Assembly: GCA_012031875.1 (NCBI GenBank)
Contig: JAAUSZ010000016.1
Span: 1-36,727 of the forward strand
From: Desulfobacula sp.
GTDB lineage: Bacteria > Desulfobacterota > Desulfobacteria > Desulfobacterales > Desulfobacteraceae
Reading direction: 5' to 3'
Length of the DNA stretch: 36,727 bases
The notes beneath the pieces were generated by a model. It was not told the DNA's origin and ran no database searches. It saw only the letters and a program-made list of their open reading frames with translations. The position numbers were made by a program, and so were the translations under genes. Shown piece after piece: positions 1-8,745 of the stretch (positions within the stretch are counted from its first letter, which is position 1; the number at the start of each line of letters is the position of its first letter).

Positions 1-763
1 ACTTCCTTTCCGTTTTCATCAACAGCTATCAGTCGATCTGCGTCTCCATCAAACGCGAGGCCGAGGTCTGCTTTTCTGTCACGACATCCCGCCTGAGCTG
101 ATCCGTATATTGAGACCCGCAGGCCTCATTAATATTTGTTCCGTTGGGAGAATCATAAAGAAATGAGGCTTCGAACAGGTGTGGATGAAAAATCATGTGA
201 CTGATTTTTGACGCTGCCCCGTTTGAGCAGTCTATAACCAGTTTTAATTTTTTGTTTGCTTTCTCAAATGAAAATTTTGAAAACAAAAATTTTGCATATT
301 TACCCAACCCGTCTGGAAGTATGCTTATCTTACCTATGTTATCCTGTGGAACAAAATCATTGCTAAGGATTGATGTTTCAATCTTATGTTCTTCCTCATC
401 AGAAAGCTTTGTTCCGTTGTGTTTGAAGATTTTAATGCCATTATCGTAAAATGGATTGTGGGAAGCGGATATCACTATTCCGGCACCGGCCTCTTGGACA
501 TTGGTACATAAAAATGCTATCCCGGGTGTCGGAATAATACCTGCCAGAAGAACATCAATCCCGGTTGATGCAACTCCTGAGGAAAGTGCCGCCTCCAGCA
601 TATCTCCGGAAATACGGGTGTCTTTGCCAATGATGACGGATGTATATCCATTGTCTTTGACAAAGGCGCCGACAGCCTTTCCTGTATTCAAGGCAATCTC
701 ACATGTCATGGGGTAATGATTGGCCTTCCCCCTGATGCCGTCTGTTCCAAAAAGTATGCCCAT
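1..763 (-). CDS. glmM: Phosphoglucosamine mutase, 3' end beyond window, one frame break
   Basis: GlmM interconverts glucosamine-6-phosphate and glucosamine-1-phosphate on the cytoplasmic route to UDP-GlcNAc. The N-terminus [12 protein letters not shown] is typical, and the phospho-serine loop SASHNP is present with the catalytic Ser near residue 101. The frame starting at 763 closes at 29, but after ...DVVTEK the conserved metal loop ([13 protein letters not shown]) continues in another frame to the window edge. Restoring one T in the TTTT run at 72-75 (an A on the coding strand) joins them. I therefore treat this as an intact mutase with a one-base deletion, probably a sequence error. The start lies 4 bp after the stop of the beta-helix gene, so the two are likely co-transcribed. 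The alternative is a general phosphomannomutase/phosphoglucomutase; the N-terminus favours GlmM. Confidence 0.9.
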
Positions 764-767
764 CTTT

Positions 768-1991
768 TTATTCCTGTCCGATCAAGAGTTTTTCAAGCAT
801 GCCTTGTTCGATATTCTGCAACCAAACGATTCCCTGATGCTGATCATCCGGGCCCAGGCTTTTAATCACATGAATATAGTTTTTACCGTTTCTATTGATT
901 TTTTTCTCCATGATTTTAATAAACGCTTCACCCTCGGCTTTTAATTCATTGTTTTTAAATTCCAGATCAAAGGTTTTCTCAGCCAAATTCATTTTTGCCA
1001 ATACGCTCTTAGCATTGCCTGGGGCTTCTTTGTCCATATAGCTATTGAAAGCCCTGTCTTGATGAAATGCTTCTAATTGACTGCAAAATTGCTTGAGCCG
1101 GGATATTCTTTCCGTGATACATTCATCAAGAACCTCCTGCATACCTTTGACCAGATGGCCTGAAAAATCGTCATAAATAAAGAGCGGCCGTATATGTCTA
1201 TACCAGGATTTCAAAGCCAAAAGTCCTGAAATATAAAAAATATTATTGTTAAAAATATGGCTGATATTTTTATAACCATTAAAACTTCTGGGCAGGGACG
1301 CCTCTTTATATGATCCCCCGACCAAGAGCCGGTCATTGCTTAATTCGTTTTTCCGGATAATGGACCCAGCGGCTGAAAGGCAGCCGTAATTAATCCGGAC
1401 CGGGCCCACGACCCCCCCCTGCCCTCCTAAGAAGATGGGTTTGGAATTGAGCATGACGCCGTGATGAACATCACCCATCATGGAAGGCGTGGCTTTATCC
1501 TGATGGGGAGTATAATTAAAATGGATAAATGAAGAGCCGACTTCGGAATGATCTTTCCGGCTTGTGCCGCCGGCCATAAAGCAATCGCAGAAATTAATCA
1601 GGCTGCCAAGGGTTACAAACGGAAAGAGAATGGTTTGTTTTAACCCGACGGTATGAGCGGCACCGGCTTCTTCTTCCAGGATAGTCCCCTCCCTGACATG
1701 GGCTCCGGAACCAAAGGTATTCCAGCCGGCAAAAACCGCACCTTTAAAAAAGCCGCCCGTTAATTTGGTTTTTTCGCCGATTAAAGTATTCTCAATCGTC
1801 ACCGGGGCCTCGTATCCGATTTGAGAATTTTTCATGATCAGGGATTTTTCTCCCATGATTTTACACCCGCCAAAGATGATGACGTTTTCACCGGATATTC
1901 GATCAGGGTTTACATCATCGGAAATATAAACGGTTTCGGGATTGGGCAGGGTCACCCCTTTTTTGATGAGCATTTCAATTTTTTTTTTCAT
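768..1991 (-). CDS. Left-handed beta-helix (GlmU C-terminal-like) protein
   Basis: A 407-residue protein whose residues about 25-240 show the short repeated turns of a left-handed beta-helix, as in the acetyltransferase half of GlmU (for example IGEKTKL, GSGAHVREGT, and a glycine-rich LGGQGGVVGP turn). The pyrophosphorylase domain of GlmU is absent; the C-terminal 150 residues are mainly helical and I do not recognise them. Position directly upstream of glmM suggests a role in UDP-GlcNAc or other nucleotide-sugar metabolism; that is inference. The start has no clear Shine-Dalgarno; Met7 (1973) is an alternative. A TTGACA (2023-2028, minus strand) sits about 30 bp upstream with a weak TTATTT at 17 bp spacing, giving a very short leader. 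Confidence 0.75.
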   Translation of the reverse strand: MKKKIEMLIKKGVTLPNPETVYISDDVNPDRISGENVIIFGGCKIMGEKSLIMKNSQIGYEAPVTIENTLIGEKTKLTGGFFKGAVFAGWNTFGSGAHVREGTILEEEAGAAHTVGLKQTILFPFVTLGSLINFCDCFMAGGTSRKDHSEVGSSFIHFNYTPHQDKATPSMMGDVHHGVMLNSKPIFLGGQGGVVGPVRINYGCLSAAGSIIRKNELSNDRLLVGGSYKEASLPRSFNGYKNISHIFNNNIFYISGLLALKSWYRHIRPLFIYDDFSGHLVKGMQEVLDECITERISRLKQFCSQLEAFHQDRAFNSYMDKEAPGNAKSVLAKMNLAEKTFDLEFKNNELKAEGEAFIKIMEKKINRNGKNYIHVIKSLGPDDQHQGIVWLQNIEQGMLEKLLIGQE

Positions 1992-2048
1992 GGAATTATA
2001 AATAATTGGCTGCGGGCGGAATTGTCAAGGGATTTTCCACATCAGGCC

Positions 2049-2077
2049 TTGACCGGTGAAAAAGCTTTTCGTATGAT
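2049..2077 (+). promoter_or_regulatory. Sigma-70-type promoter for pgi
   Basis: TTGACC (2049-2054), a 17-bp spacer and TATGAT (2072-2077), ending about 43 bp before the pgi start codon. Both hexamers are one or two bases from consensus and the spacing is optimal. Confidence 0.65.
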
Positions 2078-2119
2078 TAATGAACTTTTCCGCAATTTAT
2101 AATTTCTTCAGGAGAAAAA

Positions 2120-3742
2120 ATGAACCAGCCCCAATTATCCAGTTTTACAGCATACAAGGAATTGAAGAACCTTTCAAAAGAAATAGATCAAGACCATAAA
2201 CATTTAAAAAATCTTATCCAAGACCCTGAAAGGCTGACCCGTTTTTCAATCCAGGCAGACCGTTTTTTTTACGATTTTTCAAAACAAAGGATAGATGAGC
2301 CCATATTTAAACAATTGCTTCAACTTGCCGGGGAAGCCAAGGCAAAAGATCAATTCTCAAGGATGATGTCCGGAGAGATCATCAATGTGACGGAAAAAAG
2401 GGCTGTCCTTCATACTGCAACCAGAGATTTTTCCAGCTCCCCGGTTTTGTTGAACGGGACGGATGTCAAGCCTGAGATCCAGCGGGTGAATGAGCAAATC
2501 AAAAAATTTGTGTTAAAGATCCATACAAAGGAAATCAAAGGCACTACCGGAAAAGCATTTACCGATGCCGTTGTCATTGGGATCGGTGGGTCCTACCTGG
2601 GCTGTGAATTTGTTTTCACGGCCCTGAAACACAGTATCACCCCTCACATCAATCTTCATTTTCTACCCAATGTGGATATCGATAATTTCGGCCAGGTCAT
2701 TAAGGAAATCAACCCTGAAACCTGCCTCTGGATCGTGATTTCAAAATCCTATACCACCACCGAGACCATGGCCAACCTGGAGCAGGCCCTCCTATTTTTA
2801 AAAAATCATCATCTTGATCCGGCTCACCATTTGGTCACCGTCACCTCAAAGGGAAGCCCCGGAGATGATCCTTCCAATCCCGTGCTGGCCTCTTTTCATA
2901 TGTTTGATTTTATCGGAGGGAGGTATTCCGTCAGTTCAGCCGTCGGCGGGGTTCCCCTGAGCCTTGCCTTTGGCCATGATATTTTTATCCGGTTTTTAAA
3001 AGGCTGCCATAAAATGGATCTGCACGCCTTAACCGCTCCGGAAGATAAAAATATCCCTTTGGTTTCAGCCCTTGTCAGCATATGGAATTCAAATTTTCTA
3101 GGCTACCCGGCCCAGGCCATTATCCCATATTGCTCAGCCCTTTCAAAACTGGCTCCCCATATCCAGCAACTCTATATGGAGAGCCTTGGGAAGGGCGTGA
3201 CAATGGATGGGAATCCCTTAGCACATCAGACAGGGGTGATTATTTTTGGAGAGCCGGGAACCAATGCCCAGCATTCTTTCTTTCAGTTTGCCCACCAGGG
3301 CAGCCCGTTTCCTGTAGAATTTATCGGGGTGGTCAACCCGGTTTACACCAAGGCCCAGGCAAAATCAAAAGGCGTTTACAACCACCAGGAATTGTGGGCC
3401 AATATGATTGCCCAGGCCCAGGCCCTGGCCGTGGGTAAGGACGATGGCGACAAGGCTAAATTTTTCAGTGGAAACAGACCCTCTTCCACCATTCTTATCA
3501 ATGATCTGACGCCTGAAAACATCGGCATGCTCCTGTCTTTTTATGAGGCAAGAACAGTATATGAAGGCTTTGTCCTGGGAGTGAATCCCTTTGATCAATT
3601 TGGTGTTGAACTGGGCAAAATCCTTGCTTCAGACATCAGAAATCAGATCAGAAATAAGAATATGGATATGAATTATAATTTTGATTCCCTGAATCCGGCC
3701 GTTCAATTTTATCTGGATACACTGTTTAAAGGATCCTTATAG
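2120..3742 (+). CDS. pgi: Glucose-6-phosphate isomerase
   Basis: Interconverts glucose-6-phosphate and fructose-6-phosphate in the cytoplasm. The 540-residue length is normal for the long bacterial form. The sugar-phosphate-binding loop VVIGIGGSYLG, the signature GRYSVSSAVGG, the catalytic region MESLGKG (Glu354), the GTNAQHS loop (His385) and the C-terminal FGVELGK (Lys500) are all visible. AGGAGA six bases before the ATG supports the start. Its last 6 bases overlap the convergent fabH. Together with pyk and the amino-sugar genes it marks a standard central carbon background. Confidence 0.97.
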   Translation: MNQPQLSSFTAYKELKNLSKEIDQDHKHLKNLIQDPERLTRFSIQADRFFYDFSKQRIDEPIFKQLLQLAGEAKAKDQFSRMMSGEIINVTEKRAVLHTATRDFSSSPVLLNGTDVKPEIQRVNEQIKKFVLKIHTKEIKGTTGKAFTDAVVIGIGGSYLGCEFVFTALKHSITPHINLHFLPNVDIDNFGQVIKEINPETCLWIVISKSYTTTETMANLEQALLFLKNHHLDPAHHLVTVTSKGSPGDDPSNPVLASFHMFDFIGGRYSVSSAVGGVPLSLAFGHDIFIRFLKGCHKMDLHALTAPEDKNIPLVSALVSIWNSNFLGYPAQAIIPYCSALSKLAPHIQQLYMESLGKGVTMDGNPLAHQTGVIIFGEPGTNAQHSFFQFAHQGSPFPVEFIGVVNPVYTKAQAKSKGVYNHQELWANMIAQAQALAVGKDDGDKAKFFSGNRPSSTILINDLTPENIGMLLSFYEARTVYEGFVLGVNPFDQFGVELGKILASDIRNQIRNKNMDMNYNFDSLNPAVQFYLDTLFKGSL

Positions 3743-4750
3743 ATATTTATAAATCACACTGCCCCAGGTAAGGCCTGCCCCCAGGCCCACAAACAGGACC
3801 ACATCTCCTGACTTTCCGATCCGTCCCTGGGCCATGGCCTCATGAAGGGCCAGCGGGATACTGGCGGCCGTCGTATTCCCATATTTCTGGATATTATGAA
3901 AAATCTTATTTTCATCCAGTTTAAGGAACTGACCCAGGGCCTGGTTAATCCTCATATTGGCCTGGTGCGGGACGATGAGATCGATGTCTTCCAGACGCAT
4001 CCCTGCTTTTTCAAGAGCTTCGTTAATCACCTGGGGCATCATTCTCACCGCTTTTTTAAATATGGCAGGCCCATCCATGACCGGAAAATATCGCGGGTCA
4101 TCCGTGGGAACACCCTGCGGCAACCGAATGGGAAGTCTGGATGCAGGGAGTTCCGTCATCAAGGCGTCGGCATAATTGCCGTCGGCATGCAGGGCCGATG
4201 CCAGGACGCCGGCATGCTCACCGGTTTCAACGCCTTCAATACAAAGAGCGGCGGCCCCGTCTCCAAAAATTACGGTGACGTCCCGTCCCCGTGTGGATTT
4301 GTCCAGACCTGAGGAATGTACTTCTCCGCCCACCAGCAGGACTTTTCGGGCAAGCCCTGTCTTGATATAGGCATCTGCCGTGGCAAGGCCATATAAAAAC
4401 CCCGTGCATTGCTGCCGGATATCGAGGGCAGGCGTTGAATTCAAGCCCAGTTTTGCCTGAAGCAGACAACCGGAACCCGGAAACATGATATCCGGACTGA
4501 GGGTTGCAAAAATGATAAAATCAAGGTCTTCTGCGGTCCAGCCGGCATTTGCCAGGGCCATTTTAGAAGCCTCAAACCCTAAATCGGAAGACCCTGTGAC
4601 CCCTTCCGGGCTGATCCAGTATCTTTGCTCGATGCCGGTTCTTTGTCTGATCCACTCATCCGAGGTATCCATCATTTTTTCAAGGTCGTGGTTGGTGATG
4701 AGATTAGGCGGAACAAACATTCCCGTTCCTTTTATTATGCTTTTTTTCAT
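3737..4750 (-). CDS. fabH: Beta-ketoacyl-ACP synthase III
   Basis: Catalyses the first condensation of type II fatty acid synthesis, acetyl-CoA (or a branched starter) with malonyl-ACP. The 337-residue protein shows the catalytic triad Cys115 (QQCTGF), His262 (VPHQAN) and Asn292 (YGNTTAAS), and the C-terminal GLGAGLTWG glycine loop. AAGGAAGG lies about six bases before the ATG. It is convergent with pgi and has no fab neighbour in the window, so it may be a stand-alone FabH or a related initiating ketosynthase. Confidence 0.95.
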   Translation of the reverse strand: MKKSIIKGTGMFVPPNLITNHDLEKMMDTSDEWIRQRTGIEQRYWISPEGVTGSSDLGFEASKMALANAGWTAEDLDFIIFATLSPDIMFPGSGCLLQAKLGLNSTPALDIRQQCTGFLYGLATADAYIKTGLARKVLLVGGEVHSSGLDKSTRGRDVTVIFGDGAAALCIEGVETGEHAGVLASALHADGNYADALMTELPASRLPIRLPQGVPTDDPRYFPVMDGPAIFKKAVRMMPQVINEALEKAGMRLEDIDLIVPHQANMRINQALGQFLKLDENKIFHNIQKYGNTTAASIPLALHEAMAQGRIGKSGDVVLFVGLGAGLTWGSVIYKYL

Positions 4751-4947
4751 TCAGGCCTTCCTTGTCAAAACAGTATTTTTGTTGATCCTATACACCCAAG
4801 CCATAATATTTATTCACGCCTTATAGTATTAATTTTTTATTTAGGCAAGAATCATCAAATTTTTGTTTTTTTCCTTGCAGATGAAGCGCTTATATTATAT
4901 TGAGTAGTTGGCATAAACACTTTCCTTCATAATTAAGAGGCATGTAA

Positions 4948-5346
4948 ATGGCAGACCCGAACAGACTTCTGATCGTTGATGATAATGAAGATATATTGTC
5001 CACTTTCTACGAATTTTTCAATTCCATGGGTTACGAAGTAAAAACAGCCGTAGATGGATTTGCTGCGTTGAAACTGTTAAGGGATAAATCCAATTTTTTT
5101 GATTGCCTGATCACGGACCTTGTGATGCCGAATATCAGTGGAGTCGGACTGATTTCAATTGTCAAAAAAGAATACCCGCATCTTAAAATCATAGCCATGA
5201 CCGGATATGGAGATCAACCCGGCGCTCTCGCCTCGGAGGCGGAGGCCGATGTTGTTCTTTTCAAGCCCATTGATCTCTTTAAAATTGAGAATACTGTTTC
5301 GGAATTAATCAACCAGGCTAAAGATATAAAAGAGAAATTAAGATAA
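4948..5346 (+). CDS. Single-domain response regulator (CheY-like receiver)
   Basis: A 132-residue receiver domain with no output domain. The acidic pair Asp11/Asp12, phospho-acceptor Asp57 (ITDLVMP), Thr85 (MTGYG) and Lys106 (FKP) are all in place. AAGAGG lies upstream of the ATG. Its stop is 4 bp before the next gene, a sigma-54 activator lacking its own receiver, so the pair looks like an NtrC-type regulator divided into two polypeptides, or a receiver acting on the activator in trans. No histidine kinase is present in the window. Confidence 0.93.
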   Translation: MADPNRLLIVDDNEDILSTFYEFFNSMGYEVKTAVDGFAALKLLRDKSNFFDCLITDLVMPNISGVGLISIVKKEYPHLKIIAMTGYGDQPGALASEAEADVVLFKPIDLFKIENTVSELINQAKDIKEKLR

Positions 5347-5350
5347 AAAT

Positions 5351-6421
5351 ATGAGTACCCCTTTAATCGGCGTCAGCAAATCCATATTAAAAATAAAAGA
5401 ACTGATCAATCACGTCGCCAATACCTGCTTGAATGTATTGATAACCGGCGAAACCGGCGTGGGTAAGGAAGTCGTTGCCCAGAACCTGTATTCTGAATCA
5501 GCCAGATCAAAAAAGAATTTCGTAAAAATAAACTGTGCCGCACTTCCTGAAACCCTGCTTGAGAGCGAACTCTTCGGTTATGAAAAGGGCGCATTTACAG
5601 GCGCTCACAAGAAACGTCCCGGAAAATTCCAAACCGCGGACAAGGGCGTTCTTTTCCTTGATGAAATCGGGGATATGCCCATGGCTTTGCAGTCCAAGAT
5701 GCTTCATGTCCTTCAAAGCGGTGAATTTTCTCCCCTGGGGTCGGATCTGGAGTTCAAAACCGATGTCTGGGTCATCGCTGCAACCAATCACAAACTCGAA
5801 GAAAGCATACAAAAGAAAACATTCAGAGAGGACCTCTTTTACCGGCTTAACATTATCAAGATTGATGTTCCGCCGCTGCGGGAGCGAAAAGAAGACATTC
5901 CCTCTTTATTGGAATACTATTACAGACTGTATAAGTCGGAATATCCCGACAATCACGGAAGTAAGCCGGATTCCGATATTATCGTTAAATTGTGCAATTA
6001 CCCATGGCCGGGCAATGTCCGCCAGCTTCAAAATTGCATCAAGAAGCAGATGATATTAAATTCATGGGCAAAAATTATCGAAGAGCTGCCCCAGGAAAAC
6101 CCGGAATCAGTCCCGGAAATCGAGACGGCCACCCGGATAAATGGTCCTGCCGGGCAAAAAACCAATGAAATTCACGATGACCGGACCCTCATCATTTCCA
6201 AGTTTGTTGATCTCTCCACAAGCTCTGAGAAGCTGTTTGAGGACATCTCCCTTAAAAAAATTAAAAAATTAGCAGCAGACCGGGTGGAAAAAGAAGTGAT
6301 CCTGTTTGTTCTTGAAAAGGTGGGCTGGAACAGATCCAGGGCAGCTAAAATATTAAAGATCAGCTATAAGACCCTTCTTTATAAAATGAGTGAATTTGAT
6401 ATTTCCCCGCCGATAAAATAG
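5351..6421 (+). CDS. Sigma-54-dependent transcriptional activator without N-terminal sensor domain
   Basis: A 356-residue bacterial enhancer-binding protein that begins directly with the AAA+ domain. Walker A GETGVGK (33-39), the sigma-54 contact loop GAFTGA (80-85), Walker B LFLDE (101-105) and the arginine-finger region [10 protein letters not shown] are intact, and a Fis-type helix-turn-helix (NRSRAAKILKISYKTLLYKM) closes the protein. It should be competent to remodel sigma-54 polymerase. Between the AAA+ domain and the HTH is an unusually long linker (about residues 245-300). It is translationally close to the upstream receiver gene, which probably supplies signal input. The target promoter is unknown. 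Confidence 0.93.
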   Translation: MSTPLIGVSKSILKIKELINHVANTCLNVLITGETGVGKEVVAQNLYSESARSKKNFVKINCAALPETLLESELFGYEKGAFTGAHKKRPGKFQTADKGVLFLDEIGDMPMALQSKMLHVLQSGEFSPLGSDLEFKTDVWVIAATNHKLEESIQKKTFREDLFYRLNIIKIDVPPLRERKEDIPSLLEYYYRLYKSEYPDNHGSKPDSDIIVKLCNYPWPGNVRQLQNCIKKQMILNSWAKIIEELPQENPESVPEIETATRINGPAGQKTNEIHDDRTLIISKFVDLSTSSEKLFEDISLKKIKKLAADRVEKEVILFVLEKVGWNRSRAAKILKISYKTLLYKMSEFDISPPIK

Positions 6422-6427
6422 GCCTTC

Positions 6428-7807
6428 TTAACTTAAAGGGATATGCCATTTTTTCATATATTTCCATACGGAGGTCCTGCTTTTCCGTATTCTCCTGCCC
6501 ACTTCGGCTTTATTCCAATTGCTTTCCTGAAGCAAGGTCAAGAGCGTTTCCTTTGTAAGCTCAATCCGGGGTTCGGTTTGGCCCAAAGACCTATCCAAAG
6601 GATGGCAAGAATGTTTTTCCCGAATTTCCAGGGGCAGGTCGTTTAATGTGATCCGGTTTGAATTGCATATGACAAATGCATGTTCAACGGCATTCTCAAG
6701 CTCCCTGATGTTTCCTGGCCAGGAATGCTCCATCAGCCGCTTCATGGCTTGTTCATCAACGCCTTCTATGGATTTATTCTCCCGTTTGTTTCCTTTTTTG
6801 ATAAAATGGCTGACCAGAAGCGGGATATCTTCCCGGCGGTCTCTTAAGGGGGGCACCAGGATGGGAAAAACCTTTAACCGGTAAAAAAGGTCTTCCCGGA
6901 ATTTTCCCTGCTTTGTCAGTTCATAAAGATTTTGATGGGTTGCGGCAATGATCCGGATATCGATTTTTATTTTCCTGGAGTCCCCCACCCTTTCAATCTC
7001 TCGCTCCTGGAGGACCCTTAACAGTTTTATCTGCATATAAGGGGTTAATTCTCCGATTTCATCCAGAAAAATGGTCCCTCCGTCCGCCTCTTCAAACCGG
7101 CCTTTGCGATCCCTGTGGGCCCCGGTAAACGCGCCTTTCACATGGCCGAACAATTCGCTTTCAAGAAGGGTTTCGGAAAGGGCGGAGCAATTCACCGTGA
7201 TCAGGGGGCCTGCCTCGTCATTGCCGGTATGATGAATGGCTCCGGCCACTAATTCTTTTCCGGTTCCGCTGTCTCCCTGAATCAGGATATTGGCCCGGCT
7301 GTTGGCTGCGGCCCGTATGGCATCAAAGACATTCTGCATTGCAAGGCTTTTTCCGATAATATTCCCCAGTTGATACGCTTTCTTCAGTTTCCGCTGGGCT
7401 TCTTCAGCCGTCATCTTAATCTTTTTTAATTCCGTCAAATCCGTAATGGTTTCGACAATACCGAGAATGCGGCCATTATCATCAAGGGCCAGCCGGGCAT
7501 TTTTAATAACGGAGATATCATGGCCGTCCTTGTGGCGGATGGAACACTCTTTGGCCTCGGTCCTGCCATGCTGAATCACGCCGCAGGCATTTACATCGGC
7601 AGGGCACAGTTTGCCAAAGCATTGGCTGCATTGAATCAGGCTACAGGGTTGACCCACGGCTTCCTGCGCGGAATATCCGCTGATCTTTTCCATGGACCGG
7701 TTCCAGGATGTGATCCCCCCCTGTTCATCCAGGGTAAACAGGCCCTCGGCCATGGTATCCAGAATCTGATTTAAAAAATTAACATTCCATAATTGATGGG
7801 TTTCCAT
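6428..7807 (-). CDS. PAS-domain sigma-54 activator with Cys cluster (EBP1)
   Basis: A 459-residue enhancer-binding protein: N-terminal PAS domain (about 10-130), AAA+ domain with Walker A GDSGTGK (178-184) and GAFTGA (225-230), and a C-terminal Fis-type HTH ([20 protein letters not shown]). The PAS domain carries cysteines at 55, 60, 63, 68, 75 and 88; five of them have exactly the spacing found in the activator at 16120. I infer a metal, FeS or thiol redox sensor. The frame is open to 7855, but AAGGG five bases before the ATG at 7807 fixes the start there. It is convergent with the activator at 5351 (6-bp gap). GTAACG-type repeats just upstream (7843-7879) may be its own binding sites. Confidence 0.92.
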   Translation of the reverse strand: METHQLWNVNFLNQILDTMAEGLFTLDEQGGITSWNRSMEKISGYSAQEAVGQPCSLIQCSQCFGKLCPADVNACGVIQHGRTEAKECSIRHKDGHDISVIKNARLALDDNGRILGIVETITDLTELKKIKMTAEEAQRKLKKAYQLGNIIGKSLAMQNVFDAIRAAANSRANILIQGDSGTGKELVAGAIHHTGNDEAGPLITVNCSALSETLLESELFGHVKGAFTGAHRDRKGRFEEADGGTIFLDEIGELTPYMQIKLLRVLQEREIERVGDSRKIKIDIRIIAATHQNLYELTKQGKFREDLFYRLKVFPILVPPLRDRREDIPLLVSHFIKKGNKRENKSIEGVDEQAMKRLMEHSWPGNIRELENAVEHAFVICNSNRITLNDLPLEIREKHSCHPLDRSLGQTEPRIELTKETLLTLLQESNWNKAEVGRRIRKSRTSVWKYMKKWHIPLS

Positions 7808-7842
7808 TTTTCCCTTGTTCTTTGTCCATAGCCATGATTTTA

Positions 7843-7879
7843 GTAACGTTACCATAACACAGGTAACGCAATTCTTACC
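7843..7879. promoter_or_regulatory. Candidate enhancer sites, GTAACG type
   Basis: A perfect palindrome GTAACGTTAC (7843-7852) is followed by GGTAA-N8-TTACC (7862-7879, containing GGTAACGC). The same core recurs at 17767-17807 upstream of a sigma-54 promoter. The pair lies immediately upstream of the EBP1 start codon, so EBP1 autoregulation is a reasonable inference. Confidence 0.5.
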
Positions 7880-7927
7880 ACCTAATTTTCTTTATTTTTC
7901 TGATTGGGTTTTTCTTGTCCGGCTTTT

Positions 7928-8047
7928 TTATTGCCCGTCACCTGACAGGCATCTTTCATTCATGTGGATATCCCCAGCCTGGGCAGGATATAGATCTGGA
8001 GCGAAGATAAACCCCCAAAAAATAAGAAGATAAATCATTTCTTTCAT
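7928..8047 (-). CDS. Short hydrophobic, signal-peptide-like ORF (39 aa)
   Basis: Within the 418 bp between EBP1 and the thioredoxin gene, the only ORF I can support is this 39-codon one: MKEMIYLLIFWGFIF followed by APDLYPAQAGD, which resembles a Sec signal peptide with an AQA cleavage site and leaves a tail of about 15 residues. GAGGG lies about six bases before its ATG, and a perfect -24/-12 promoter (8104-8120) fires toward it. I do not recognise a family. It could be a leader peptide, the remnant of a longer exported protein cut by an indel, or non-coding leader of the EBP1 transcript. Confidence 0.35.
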   Translation of the reverse strand: MKEMIYLLIFWGFIFAPDLYPAQAGDIHMNERCLSGDGQ

Positions 8048-8103
8048 ACAGTCCCTCATCAATATATAGTCGGTATCCGGTGATATGGCCTCCGTCACAT
8101 TGC

Positions 8104-8120
8104 AGCAAGTGCTGTGCCAA
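8104..8120 (-). promoter_or_regulatory. Sigma-54 (-24/-12) promoter, minus strand
   Basis: Read on the minus strand: TTGGCACAGCACTTGCT, a near-perfect match to TGGCAC-N5-TTGCW with the invariant GG-N10-GC spacing. Transcription would run through the 39-codon ORF into EBP1, about 300 bp downstream. Confidence 0.7.
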
Positions 8121-8159
8121 CCCCATAATGGCTGATATGAACCGGATATACAAATAATA

Positions 8160-8175
8160 TGGCATGAATTTTGAT
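8160..8175 (+). promoter_or_regulatory. Weak sigma-54-like promoter toward the thioredoxin gene
   Basis: TGGCATGAATTTTGAT has GG-N10-GA, one base off the invariant -12 GC. It lies about 50 bp before the thioredoxin start and would make 8104-8175 a divergent sigma-54 promoter region. The mismatch at an otherwise fixed position keeps confidence low. Confidence 0.35.
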
Positions 8176-8225
8176 AGTATATCCCCAATGGAAATATTTT
8201 TTTGAGGCTTTTACGGAGGATTAAA

Positions 8226-8525
8226 ATGGAAATGAATAGTTTTCAGGAAGAACTTAAAAAAGGCGTCACATTGATGGATTTTAACGCGCCCTGGTGTGCA
8301 CCCTGCAGGGCCCAGGAGCCGGTCATTAAAAAATTAACAAGTCTGTACCGGGATCGCGCCGCCATAATCGAAATCAATATTGACGAGCATCAACTATTGG
8401 CCACGGAATTCGGAGTTCAAAGCATTCCCACGCTCATTATTTTCAAGGAGGGCAAGGAAATGAAACGTTTTGTGGGTCTTCAAACCGAAGAGGCAATTGC
8501 CGAAAATTTGGATAACCTATTATAA
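8226..8525 (+). CDS. Thioredoxin-family protein
   Basis: A 99-residue cytoplasmic thioredoxin fold with the redox motif WCAPC (Cys24, Cys27) and the cis-proline loop QSIPT (Pro68). Canonical thioredoxin has WCGPC, so redox potential or partners may differ. The frame is open from 8202, but GGAGGA five bases before the ATG at 8226 sets the start, and the protein then begins as thioredoxins do. It is the first gene of a likely unit with the 59-aa Cys-rich protein and the transporter at 8746. No signal peptide is visible. Confidence 0.93.
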   Translation: MEMNSFQEELKKGVTLMDFNAPWCAPCRAQEPVIKKLTSLYRDRAAIIEINIDEHQLLATEFGVQSIPTLIIFKEGKEMKRFVGLQTEEAIAENLDNLL

Positions 8526-8554
8526 TAACAGAATCAACCGCATGGGAGATTAGT

Positions 8555-8734
8555 ATGGGCAAGTGTATCCATCACCCTGACCTTGAAACCGGCTATATCT
8601 GCATGAAACACAATATTTATCTTTGTGAAGAATGTCTGGAATGCCGTGACCCTGACCTGTATTGCAAATTCAGACCCTCCTGCCCTATTTATTTTATTTC
8701 CAGAAAAGGGTTTAAAGAGCCTGAACCAAATTAG
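8555..8734 (+). CDS. Small Cys-rich protein (59 aa), probable metal-binding
   Basis: Starts MGKCIHHPDLETGYICMKH and contains seven cysteines in 59 residues (4, 16, 24, 27, 30, 37, 43), including CEECLEC, plus an early His pair. Such CxxC arrays usually bind zinc or an FeS cluster. A possible GGGAG lies about seven bases before the ATG. It fits tightly between the thioredoxin gene (29-bp gap) and the transporter (11-bp gap), so the three are probably co-translated. I recall similar small proteins of unknown function in sulfate reducers but cannot name a family. Confidence 0.7.
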   Translation: MGKCIHHPDLETGYICMKHNIYLCEECLECRDPDLYCKFRPSCPIYFISRKGFKEPEPN

Positions 8735-8745
8735 AGGAGTCAATC

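Noticed and set aside
4907-4926. Sigma-54 promoter before the receiver gene (TTGGCATAAACACTTTCC)
   Set aside because: The -24 half looks good, but no GC lies 10 bases after the GG, so the invariant spacing fails.
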